A stretch of 16,275 nt of DNA, taken from DAOPXV01 sp035352535 (GTDB lineage Bacteria; Muiribacteriota; UBA9980). The translations under genes were made by a program, and so were the position numbers. Below are positions 1-7,052 of this stretch, one piece after another. Under the pieces are notes generated by a model, which made no database searches, was not told the origin of the DNA, and saw nothing but the letters and a program-made list of their open reading frames with translations. The stretch lies in contig CAZJFS010000098.1 in NCBI GenBank assembly GCA_964545075.1, forward strand, positions 1-16,275, in the 5' to 3' direction. The first letter of the stretch is position 1. Every line of letters starts with the position of its first letter.

Positions 1-1022
1 CTTCCAGTCTTTCCGGCTCTTCCGGTCCTTCCGATGCGGTGGGTATAATCCTCGTCATCCCTTGGAAGATCGTAATTTATTACAGCGTCGATATCGTTTA
101 TATCGATGCCGCGGCCCGCGACATCAGTCGCGACGAGTATTTTAACCGAACCGCGGCGGAACGAGTCCATGACCATTTCGCGCCGGTCCTGCTCATGACC
201 GCCATGGATTCCTTTGGCGCGATAACCGGCATTGTTCAATTTATTTACTATCTGGTCGACCTTCGATTTGGTGTTGACGAAAACGAGAGATATCTTTATA
301 TCGTACTGGTCGATCAATCCGGTCAGAGCCTCGAATTTCCGGGACTCGGGAAGCTCGCAATATGCCTGTTCTATCTTCGGGATCTCTTTTTTTTGATCGG
401 TTGTGTTGACGTGTATGGGATCTTTCTGATAATGTTTCATAAGCCGCATTATATCTGGACTCATGGTAGCCGAGAACATGGCGGTCTGGCGTTTTGGCGG
501 AACATAACTGAGGATATCCTCGATGTCGTCGCGAAATCCCATATTCAGCATTTCATCGGCCTCATCGAGTACGACGAAATTGACGTCATCGAGTCTGATG
601 GTGCCCCGCCACATGTGGTCGATAAGCCTTCCCGGCGTCCCGACCACTATCTGAGGGTTTTGGGAAAGAGCTCTGAGCTGGATGCTTATGTCCTGCCCGC
701 CATATGCGGTGACGACCGCAAGGCCTTGATAATAATTGAAAAGTTTGCGGAATTCTTCCGTCACCTGTATCGCCAGTTCACGGGTGGGACACACTACAAG
801 CGCCTGAAGGCCCTTGGCGCAATCGATGCGTTCGATAATGGGGATGGCGAACGCAGCGGTTTTTCCGCTTCCCGTGCGAGCCTGCGCTATAATATCGCGG
901 CCGTCCATTAGAATGGGAATGGCGGTCGCCTGTATCGGCGTGGCAATGGAAAATCCCATTTCCGCTACCGCCTTTTTGATATTCGCCGATATATTGAGTT
1001 CTTCGAATGCTGTTTTTTCCAT
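1..1022 (-). CDS. DEAD-box ATP-dependent RNA helicase, 3' end cut off by window edge
   Basis: Reading from an ATG at 1022 with AAGGTG about 7 nt upstream, about 340 residues are open without interruption to the window edge. The helicase motifs appear in order: Q-motif region (F24, TPIQ 28-31), Walker A ARTGSGKT (48-55), PTRELA (79-84), TPGR (129-132), the DEAD box (153-156), SAT (184-186) and motif VI HRIGRTGR (328-335). Both RecA-like domains are therefore present, and only the C-terminal tail is missing. The tail is what would separate DeaD/CsdA from RhlE or SrmB. Known role of the family: ATP-dependent unwinding of short RNA duplexes in ribosome assembly, mRNA decay and cold adaptation. 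It lies 470 bp beyond the ROK kinase on the same strand, with its own promoter candidate and a long leader, so it is probably an independent housekeeping gene rather than part of the catabolic block. Confidence 0.95.
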   Translation of the reverse strand, partial: MEKTAFEELNISANIKKAVAEMGFSIATPIQATAIPILMDGRDIIAQARTGSGKTAAFAIPIIERIDCAKGLQALVVCPTRELAIQVTEEFRKLFNYYQGLAVVTAYGGQDISIQLRALSQNPQIVVGTPGRLIDHMWRGTIRLDDVNFVVLDEADEMLNMGFRDDIEDILSYVPPKRQTAMFSATMSPDIMRLMKHYQKDPIHVNTTDQKKEIPKIEQAYCELPESRKFEALTGLIDQYDIKISLVFVNTKSKVDQIVNKLNNAGYRAKGIHGGHEQDRREMVMDSFRRGSVKILVATDVAGRGIDINDIDAVINYDLPRDDEDYTHRIGRTGRAGKTG

Positions 1023-1321
1023 GATTTTCACCTTACATAATAACGCTTCACACGCTGGCCACGTCAAACCAGCAGTGATTCGGAATTTTATTATCGATAG
1101 CCGCAAAGGCTCGCGAGGCCAATATTTATTGAAATAACGGAAGACGTGACCGATATTTTAGAAGCCGGTAAAAGCCGGGAGCCGCTGGAGATGGCCAAAA
1201 GCGGCCGCAGGTACTTTAAAAATCAAAACAAATAATTAAAAAAAGTATGGGAAATAAAAGATAATTTTCGGAAAATTAAATTTTAATGAGTTTATATATA
1301 AGTTTTAATGATCAATAACCT
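1023..1321 (-). promoter_or_regulatory. Predicted ~300-nt structured 5' leader of the helicase mRNA
   Basis: If transcription starts just after the promoter at 1328-1356, the mRNA has about 300 untranslated nucleotides. The half nearest the gene contains GC-rich inverted repeats: GCCGCT (1181-1186) with AGCGGC (1200-1205), AGCC (1099-1102) with GGCT (1108-1111), and the palindrome CTCGCGAG (1110-1117). The upstream part (1209-1321) is AT-rich, with AATTTTC/GAAAATT arms near 1264-1278. Cold-shock helicase genes such as csdA are known to carry long structured leaders. A role in temperature control here is inference. No coding sequence was recognised in it. Confidence 0.4.
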
Positions 1322-1327
1322 AAGGTC

Positions 1328-1356
1328 AAAATACCATATATCGTAGATAATGTCAA
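1328..1356 (-). promoter_or_regulatory. Sigma70-type promoter candidate for the helicase
   Basis: On the minus strand a perfect -35 hexamer TTGACA (1351-1356) is followed after exactly 17 nt by TATTTT (1328-1333), which matches 4 of 6 positions of the -10 consensus. It sits in an AT-rich stretch downstream of the ROK kinase and points at the helicase. No other minus-strand pair in this gap fits as well. Confidence 0.55.
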
Positions 1357-1372
1357 TAAAATACTGTTTTTT

Positions 1373-1426
1373 CGAATATTATTCCGGATTCGAGCCCCAA
1401 AATTGGCTTGCTGGGCATTTTGGGCT
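1373..1426 (-). terminator. Tandem hairpins after the ROK kinase, possible terminator
   Basis: Two inverted repeats lie 67-120 bp past the ROK stop codon. The larger has arms AGCCC(C)AAAAT (1393-1403, one bulged C) and ATTTTGGGCT (1417-1426) with a 13-nt loop. The smaller is CGAAT (1373-1377) with ATTCG (1388-1392). In the direction of transcription no uninterrupted U-tract follows either stem, so this is not a textbook intrinsic terminator. The position, between the end of the kinase gene and the helicase promoter, fits a transcript end. Confidence 0.35.
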
Positions 1427-1492
1427 TAGGGAATATCCCGTCTTTCCGAATTGATAAAAATCATATAAATGCGAGAAAATAAAATTCATAGT

Positions 1493-2383
1493 TTATTCAG
1501 CCCTTTTATTTATAAATTCATAAACCGATCCGATCATGCCGGCGTCGTTTCCGCATCCTGTGGCGAATAACGTAGTTCCCTTGATGAACACCGGCGGAAG
1601 GAGAACCGCTAATTTGTTTCTCACCGCGTCGATCATGATCTTTTGCTTGGACACTCCGCCTCCGATTAAAACAAGCCCAGGATCGTACGCGCAGATGACG
1701 TTTGCGATACCCGCGCACAATTCTTCTATCCACCGCTCAAAGATACTGTTATAAAGCGCGTCGCCCGCGTTAATATTTTTGAAAATGCTAACTCCGTTCA
1801 TGTTTTCATCCGCGCCAAGTTCCGCTTTTACCATTTCGATAAGCGCCGAAACGGACGCGCGGTTTTCGTAATAACATCCGGGCGCCATTTTATTTTGATA
1901 TCCTATCTCGGCCGCCATGGAATTTGCGCCCCGATAAAGCCTGCCGTCGATGACTATAGCGCCGCCGATACCGGTGCCGACCGTCATGCAGAAAAAAGTC
2001 TTTCGGCCTCTGGCGGCCCCGACCCATAATTCAGCGAGCGCGGCTGAATTAACGTCGTTATTTACAATGGCCGGGATATTGAATTTTTTTTCGATAGTTT
2101 CTTTGATCTTCGCGCCGGCATAACCCGGGAAATTATCGTTTGCGTACACTATTGTTCCTGTATCACTATCTACAATTCCGGCCGTGCTTATGCCTATTCC
2201 GGCGATTCCAGGGTTGTCCTTCAAAAGCGAGCCGATGATGTCGCATATCCTTTCGAGCAGATGTTTGGCGCCCATATGCGCTTCGGTCGGTATTTCGAAT
2301 CGGCTTGCGACCTCGCCTTTGTCATTCACAATACCATGTTTTATAAATGTCCCGCCTATATCTAACGCCGCGAATATTCTCAT
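1493..2383 (-). CDS. ROK-family sugar kinase lacking the zinc motif
   Basis: A 296-residue ROK protein of normal family length. The ATP-phosphate loop DIGGTFIK (8-15), the catalytic Asp110 in NNDVNSA, the GTGIGG loop (136-141) and a late GGGVS segment (241-245) are all visible. ROK kinases phosphorylate free hexoses or amino sugars with ATP in the cytoplasm. The usual EIGH plus CxCGxxGC zinc cluster is degenerate: EIGH reads EIGY (159-162) and a single Cys170 remains. The ATG at 2383 follows AGGAG with 7 nt spacing. It is separated from the FAD enzyme by 212 bp that may hold its own promoter. With NanE upstream on the same strand, ManNAc kinase (NanK) is the obvious guess, but the substrate cannot be read from sequence and glucokinase or another hexose kinase remains possible. 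Confidence 0.85.
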   Translation of the reverse strand: MRIFAALDIGGTFIKHGIVNDKGEVASRFEIPTEAHMGAKHLLERICDIIGSLLKDNPGIAGIGISTAGIVDSDTGTIVYANDNFPGYAGAKIKETIEKKFNIPAIVNNDVNSAALAELWVGAARGRKTFFCMTVGTGIGGAIVIDGRLYRGANSMAAEIGYQNKMAPGCYYENRASVSALIEMVKAELGADENMNGVSIFKNINAGDALYNSIFERWIEELCAGIANVICAYDPGLVLIGGGVSKQKIMIDAVRNKLAVLLPPVFIKGTTLFATGCGNDAGMIGSVYEFINKRAE

Positions 2384-2595
2384 TTTTTTCTCCTGATCCC
2401 TCGCCGGATTTTACTTTCCGTAATGTCTTGAATTTTCATAAGTTTATATATTTGAAATTTTTATGCGATTTTATAGTCGCCGATTTAAGTAAGCGAACAT
2501 GATTTTATTAAAATACTGTAACAACATAAGTTACGATAATTATGTAAACAAATTAATGCCTGTGACTTTAGTTTTTAATACGATTTTTAAATTAG
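2384..2595 (-). promoter_or_regulatory. AT-rich promoter/operator region upstream of the ROK kinase
   Basis: This 212-bp gap is markedly more AT-rich than the flanking genes. On the minus strand TTGTTT (2546-2551), 17 nt, then TATGTT (2523-2528) forms a weak sigma70-like pair. Overlapping its spacer is the inverted repeat ACATAA (2524-2529) / TTATGT (2540-2545), with a 10-nt spacer, which could be an operator half-site pair. Promoter and operator are inference from pattern only. Confidence 0.35.
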
Positions 2596-3948
2596 TCATT
2601 TTTTGTAAGGTTTAATTTCATTATCGACCTTGTCCCATTCGATCATATTGACTTCTATCCCGCGCTTTTTCGAATACGCCGCGGCGACGCCCGCCGTTTC
2701 GCCGAGCGACATGCATGTCGGCTGTATCCTCATGGATGCTTGCAATATAAAAGTGGCGGAAATGCACCTGCCGGCGACGATGAGATTATCTATTTCGTTC
2801 GTGACGAGCGCCCGGTAAGGTATTTCGTAATATTCGCCTTTGGCGAGATAATCCCCGACCTTTTCACCGTGAGCGTCGATGTACCATGCGGTTTTAGCCA
2901 CGGCATCATTAAATGTCCGCCTTTCATAATAATCCTTTTCGCTCATCTGATATTTTCCGACTATACGGAAAGATTCGCGCGCTCCTATCATTTCCGCCTC
3001 TCTGCTGATATACGCTTTTTCGAATCCGGGTATATTCTTTATTACGAATTTGCTGATCCGGTGGATCATGCTTCTGGCGAAAACTATCGCGCAGCTGACA
3101 TCCTCCGCCTTCGTCGCCTTGAATCTTACCGGTATTTCAGGGCAATTCATCGACATGCATCCGGGTTTTCCAATGATCGTGAAGGCCTGAAAATATTCGA
3201 TATCTTCAAGCGTGAGTTCGCCCCTTTCGTAACCGGCCACGAATACTGGCTCAAGCGCGTATTTTATATCCCGGTGACGCGCCAGCGCGATCTCGAAATA
3301 AGGAGGCTTCGTGGCGCACCATTTATCGTTTATGCTGAGCGTGTATTCATATAATCTTGCGAGATCGATTCCGCCCATTTCAAATCGAAAACTCATCGGC
3401 TGGTTATTGCCTGTTTTTTCATAACCTTTTTCGACATGAACGCCTGAAAGCTTTGAAAGCACGGCGTCGCCGGTGCAATCGATAAAGACTCCAGCTTTTA
3501 TAGCTATCAAGCCTTCTATCGTATTTACGATAATGTATTTTATTTTTTTATCTTCCGTTACGGCATCTATAAGATCAGCGTTATATAACATTTTCACGCC
3601 CGATTCCTCGAGCATACGGTCATAGATATACGCGATCATTTCTGGATTGAACCATCCGAATGCGGTAGTTTTATCGTCCATATCGATGCCTTCTTCCAGC
3701 ATCCTTTTCTTTATCTCGGTTATTATCGGCGTGTCGCTTCCCTCGACGAATGTGGGCATGAACGGAAGCACGAGCGCCCGGGTCTGCGCCCCGCCCATAG
3801 TGACGCCTTTTTCGATGACAATAACGCTCGATCCGCCACGCGCGGCCATAACGGCCGCCGGAACTCCCGCGGTGCCGCCGCCGCAGACGCAGCAGTCCGC
3901 TTCAAACAGCACCGGAATATCTTTTTTTACATAATTTATTGTTTGCAT
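2596..3948 (-). CDS. FAD-dependent oxidoreductase (PF12831-like)
   Basis: A 450-residue soluble flavoprotein. The N-terminus carries the dinucleotide-binding fold: beta strand, CGGGTAG (22-28), helix, then VIVIEKG (42-48) where the acidic residue contacts the FAD ribose. The C-terminal region has the second FAD segment NLIVAGRC followed by a GETAGVAAA helix, typical of FAD_oxidored family members. Three Cys cluster at the FAD loop (C19, C20, C22). The start is taken at ATG 3948: the only SD (GGAG, 3959-3962) is 10 nt away, while a GTG at 3957 would be 1 nt away and cannot be used; ATG 3954 (4 nt) is a weaker alternative. The gene follows the HExxH protein by 30 bp. Family members oxidise varied small molecules or deaminate or dehydrogenate them, and the substrate here is unknown. 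It probably acts in the same catabolic route as HyuA. Confidence 0.85.
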   Translation of the reverse strand: MQTINYVKKDIPVLFEADCCVCGGGTAGVPAAVMAARGGSSVIVIEKGVTMGGAQTRALVLPFMPTFVEGSDTPIITEIKKRMLEEGIDMDDKTTAFGWFNPEMIAYIYDRMLEESGVKMLYNADLIDAVTEDKKIKYIIVNTIEGLIAIKAGVFIDCTGDAVLSKLSGVHVEKGYEKTGNNQPMSFRFEMGGIDLARLYEYTLSINDKWCATKPPYFEIALARHRDIKYALEPVFVAGYERGELTLEDIEYFQAFTIIGKPGCMSMNCPEIPVRFKATKAEDVSCAIVFARSMIHRISKFVIKNIPGFEKAYISREAEMIGARESFRIVGKYQMSEKDYYERRTFNDAVAKTAWYIDAHGEKVGDYLAKGEYYEIPYRALVTNEIDNLIVAGRCISATFILQASMRIQPTCMSLGETAGVAAAYSKKRGIEVNMIEWDKVDNEIKPYKK

Positions 3949-3958
3949 AACCATCACG

Positions 3959-3962
3959 CTCC
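3959..3962 (-). promoter_or_regulatory. Ribosome binding site that decides the FAD-enzyme start
   Basis: GGAG in the context ACCGGAGCGTGATGGTTATG. It rules out the in-frame GTG at 3957 and favours ATG 3948 (10-nt spacing) or ATG 3954 (4-nt spacing). Confidence 0.6.
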
Positions 3963-3978
3963 GGTTAAATAAGTCACA

Positions 3979-4722
3979 TTATTTCATCGCCATTTGTATC
4001 TCTTCTAAAAATTCTACAAGCCCATTTCGCGTAACTTCGCCCGCGTCCAACAAGCACAAATAATCCAGCAGCTTTGGATGAAACGGCAGATCCAATAGCC
4101 GCATGCAGAAAATGTGCGCGGCCGCTTCCGAGGCCTTTAAGATCCCCGATTTTTTTTCAAATCCGCATATCTTTAAGCTCGTTACCGCCGGAAGCAGGTC
4201 AGGCGTATTCCCGCCGTCCGTAAATTCAATAAGGTGATATAACTCGTGAGCTATGTGCATATCTTTTATAATATTCGTGGAAATAAAGCGTTCGTTCTTA
4301 TGAAGAACAAGACCAGAATCGGAATTAAAGTTTAAATCATTGTCGAAATTGAAGTTGAATTTGAGGTTGTATTTTAAACTTAAATTCTTCAAAACGTTAT
4401 ACATTTGATCGATCGAGTTTTTCATTATATTGATGATCAATTTATCATAAAATATTTCGGCCCGAAATCGTGCGTTAGCCGCAATACCAGATCCGTCGAT
4501 CAAATTAACGGTTACGCCTCTGGAATCGCAGATATCCGCAAGGCTTGCATTTCGGGTTTCGCTCTTTATTTTATCCGCGCGGCTTCCGGCGATCGCGCTC
4601 AGATCTTTTATATAGTCCCTGATCTTTTCTTCAGGCAGCATCTTAAATTGAGGATCTTCCCGAAGCTCCGCGAAAGTCATGTTTTCGGCGGTACACAATT
4701 CAACGATTTTATCGATTTCCAT
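3979..4722 (-). CDS. HExxH putative metallopeptidase (ImmA/IrrE-like)
   Basis: A 247-residue cytoplasmic protein with no signal peptide. The zinc-peptidase motif HELYH (159-163) is followed 36 residues later by Glu199 in SEAAAHIF. That spacing and context match the third ligand of ImmA/IrrE-type (COG2856) peptidases, which cleave repressors or regulators. The N-terminal ~60 residues are helical and charged. A Phe/Asn-rich segment lies at 118-133 and looks like an insertion. No XRE-type helix-turn-helix partner, the usual companion of ImmA, is next to it. It sits between HyuA (17-bp gap) and the FAD enzyme (30-bp gap), so it is co-transcribed with catabolic genes, which is unusual. The 17-bp gap holds GGGGCCCC (4726-4733) instead of a clean SD, so translation may be coupled or low. 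The protein could regulate the operon or act as an aminopeptidase; its substrate is unknown. Confidence 0.7.
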   Translation of the reverse strand: MEIDKIVELCTAENMTFAELREDPQFKMLPEEKIRDYIKDLSAIAGSRADKIKSETRNASLADICDSRGVTVNLIDGSGIAANARFRAEIFYDKLIINIMKNSIDQMYNVLKNLSLKYNLKFNFNFDNDLNFNSDSGLVLHKNERFISTNIIKDMHIAHELYHLIEFTDGGNTPDLLPAVTSLKICGFEKKSGILKASEAAAHIFCMRLLDLPFHPKLLDYLCLLDAGEVTRNGLVEFLEEIQMAMK

Positions 4723-4739
4723 TCCGGGGCCCCCGTTTT

Positions 4740-6890
4740 TTATTTTGTCATCACTACGGCGATATCTTCTTCGTCGCCGATTCGCTCCAGTTCCATTTTA
4801 GCGACTGAAATTATCTGGGATTTTTCCGCGAGCCCCGATAGATCCAACTGTTTTTCGCCGTAATAAACATATACGAGCGGCAGCCTGCCGCCGGCGTCGC
4901 TGTAATCGGTATTAAGATCTATCAGGGAAGCGAGTTCTTCCAAAAGTCCGGCTTTTCTGGTTATGATGGCGTCGCCGTAGTTTTTCTGAAGCCTCACTAC
5001 GCCTTCCCGGTCGATCACCCTGACCGGCGTATGCGTTTTTTTGAATATTATAAATCTGGTTTCGGTCTTTGTTCCTTTAAAAACAAGCCATTTTCCAGCG
5101 CGCGCGAGGACCGAGACGTCCTTCGCGTCAATGCCCATCGAATCGGCCGCTATTTTCTTTAAACTTTCTTCGCCGGGACTCTTTTTAGAAAGATCTCGCG
5201 TCCTGAATTCAGCCGAGCCCGTGGCTACGGCCCGCAGGATGTTCGCCCGCCTGTCTATTTCTATAGCTATTTCGACGGTATCCGCGCCGGCCCCGGACCT
5301 TACGATCCTGTCGAATACTTCCCTTCTTATCGAACTTATATCCGAATCGGCCGGGTTTAAAACGGTCCTTTCCACGACTTCCCTGACCATGGCCAGCGCG
5401 ACTCCAATGGTCGATATGTAAGGCGCGTCCTTTGCGATGCTCCATTTATACTCCATGCGCTCCGCAAGATATGGGACCAGCACCCCGCCGCTTCCGCCGC
5501 CCCCGACGAGGCTTATCAAATTCGGGTTCAGCTCGTAATCTTTTATCAGCTCTTCCACGATCATTCTGACTTTTCCGGCGGCTATATCCATGGCCTGCCT
5601 GGCGGCTTCCTCGACGGAAATTCCAAGGGATTTGGCGAGCGGCTCCCATGCCTTGCGCGCTGCCTCTTTATCGCCCTCGGCGTAATCGCCTTTCGGGACC
5701 GCGCCAAGAATATTCGCCGCGCCCGCGAGCGTCAGCGAAAAGGTCAGATTATTCGAACATTCTATAACGGCGAATTTCGGCTCGTCGTTCTCTTTCGGTG
5801 AAATAAGTTTGACGGCCGGATCGGCTATTTCTGAAGCATTTGCGAATGTTTCGTATCGCTTCCCGGCGATGTGCGCGCTTCTCGGCCCGACATCGATGAT
5901 CTTTTGGTTTTCGACTTTTATCATGCTTCCGCCGGCGATGCCGAGCGTCCTTACGTCGAGGGAATTCAGATACGTTTTATGCCCTCCGACCCTGGCATAT
6001 TTTATCATTACCTTTCCGTTTTTTATGACCGAAATATCCGTCGAGGTTCCGCCAGCTTCGAAGAAAATTCCGTCTGATACCCGTTCATACATGAGTGCGC
6101 CCGCAACGCCGGCGGCGAGTCCCGACAGCATCGTAAGTATGGGCCGTTTTCTGACCTCTTCGACCGTCATAACGCCGCCGTCGCATCTCATTATCATAAG
6201 CCCCGAAGTTATTCCGGAGCGCTTGACGCAATTTTCGGTCATATCGGCCGTTTTCATCATCTTCGGTATGAGGCTTGCGTTGATCACGGCGGTCCGGGTC
6301 CTTACTTTCAGCCCGTACAGCTGCGAAACCTCGTGACCGCCAGTGACGTATAAACCATTGTCCGTGGCCATTTTCATGATCGCGAGCTCGTTTTTCGGAT
6401 CGTCCACGCTGAAGGCTTCCGAAGCCACTACCACTTCGATGCCTTTATTTTTAAATTCGTCTATGATCGAGTTTATTTCATCTTTTTTCGCTTCCGCGCT
6501 ATCGGATTGAATATATCTGTGGATCGTTCCGAGGTATTTGCCTTTGGCCAGCTCTATTACGCCGGTATCGGTATCGCTTTTCACTTTGAAGGATTCGATG
6601 CCGCTGCCCATTGCGATTATGCCCACGTCCGCGACGTCGCCTTCCAAAAGAGCGTTGGTGGCCTGAGTTGTGCCGTGCGCGATGAAAACGACGTCCTTAG
6701 CGTGTATATCATTTTTGCTAAGCAGCTTATTTATTATATCGACTATGCCCTTCGCTATTCCTTCACTTGAATCGTGCGTGGTAAGGATCTTTTCCTTCGC
6801 GATTATTTCGTAGCTTGCGTCGTCGATCGCGACCGCGTCGGTAAATGTGCCGCCGACGTCTATTCCGATCCTGACCTTTCTTCCGCTCAT
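4740..6890 (-). CDS. Hydantoinase/5-oxoprolinase family protein, HyuA-like
   Basis: A 716-residue protein with the ASKHA nucleotide-binding layout of the HyuA/oxoprolinase A group. Visible motifs are GIDVGGTFTD (9-18), AHGTTQATNA (71-80), EAGGTSTD (278-285), GPRSAHIAG (335-343) and the adenosine loop GGGGSGG (463-469). A C-terminal region of about 200 residues (from ~510) follows the catalytic core. Family members use ATP to open cyclic amides (hydantoins, 5-oxoproline) or to carboxylate or activate related substrates, usually with a HyuB partner. No HyuB gene is in the window, so this is either a stand-alone type or has a distant partner. ATG 6890 follows AGAGG with about 7 nt spacing. It lies 162 bp after the permease and 17 bp before the HExxH gene. 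The exact substrate is not deducible. Confidence 0.85.
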   Translation of the reverse strand: MSGRKVRIGIDVGGTFTDAVAIDDASYEIIAKEKILTTHDSSEGIAKGIVDIINKLLSKNDIHAKDVVFIAHGTTQATNALLEGDVADVGIIAMGSGIESFKVKSDTDTGVIELAKGKYLGTIHRYIQSDSAEAKKDEINSIIDEFKNKGIEVVVASEAFSVDDPKNELAIMKMATDNGLYVTGGHEVSQLYGLKVRTRTAVINASLIPKMMKTADMTENCVKRSGITSGLMIMRCDGGVMTVEEVRKRPILTMLSGLAAGVAGALMYERVSDGIFFEAGGTSTDISVIKNGKVMIKYARVGGHKTYLNSLDVRTLGIAGGSMIKVENQKIIDVGPRSAHIAGKRYETFANASEIADPAVKLISPKENDEPKFAVIECSNNLTFSLTLAGAANILGAVPKGDYAEGDKEAARKAWEPLAKSLGISVEEAARQAMDIAAGKVRMIVEELIKDYELNPNLISLVGGGGSGGVLVPYLAERMEYKWSIAKDAPYISTIGVALAMVREVVERTVLNPADSDISSIRREVFDRIVRSGAGADTVEIAIEIDRRANILRAVATGSAEFRTRDLSKKSPGEESLKKIAADSMGIDAKDVSVLARAGKWLVFKGTKTETRFIIFKKTHTPVRVIDREGVVRLQKNYGDAIITRKAGLLEELASLIDLNTDYSDAGGRLPLVYVYYGEKQLDLSGLAEKSQIISVAKMELERIGDEEDIAVVMTK

Positions 6891-7052
6891 ATTAAACCTC
6901 TGTTTTTACATAATTGACTCTGGCCGTTATCTCGTCTTTCGCCGCATAAGGAGCTTAAACTTCATTGCCGGCACAAGTCTCATGTTCGTTCAAAATTGCA
7001 TAAGATCCGCGCGCGCCATAAAAAGAATGTCCCGCCGCTTCCGTGATGTATC
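6891..7052 (-). other. Intergenic gap between permease and HyuA
   Basis: 162 bp, the largest break inside the NanE-FAD enzyme block. I see an SD for HyuA, a run of alternating GC (7007-7014 region) and the 9-mer TTACATAAT (6906-6914), but no convincing promoter pair, terminator or small gene. Confidence 0.4.

Larger units (their letters stand above)
1023..1492. other. 470-bp intergenic region between ROK kinase and helicase
   Basis: The only gene-free stretch over 300 bases. From the kinase side it holds an AT-rich tail (1441-1492), the tandem hairpins (1373-1426), the TTGACA/TATTTT promoter (1328-1356), an AT-rich segment with small inverted repeats (1209-1320), and the GC-rich structured leader (1080-1208). 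I found no credible small gene on either strand. Confidence 0.6.

Noticed and set aside
1..40. Short CTTCCGG-type tandem repeat at the window start
   Set aside because: It is the coding sequence for the Gly/Arg/Thr-rich motif VI of the helicase, not a DNA repeat element.
39..911. 290-codon plus-strand open frame
   Set aside because: It lies entirely antisense to the DEAD-box helicase, whose motifs I, Ia, II, III and VI are unmistakable on the minus strand; the plus-strand product matches nothing.
2740..3354. 204-codon plus-strand open frame
   Set aside because: Antisense to the FAD oxidoreductase, with no SD or recognisable domain.
5809..6336. 175-codon plus-strand open frame
   Set aside because: Antisense shadow of HyuA; no domain or SD, and the minus-strand motifs are decisive.
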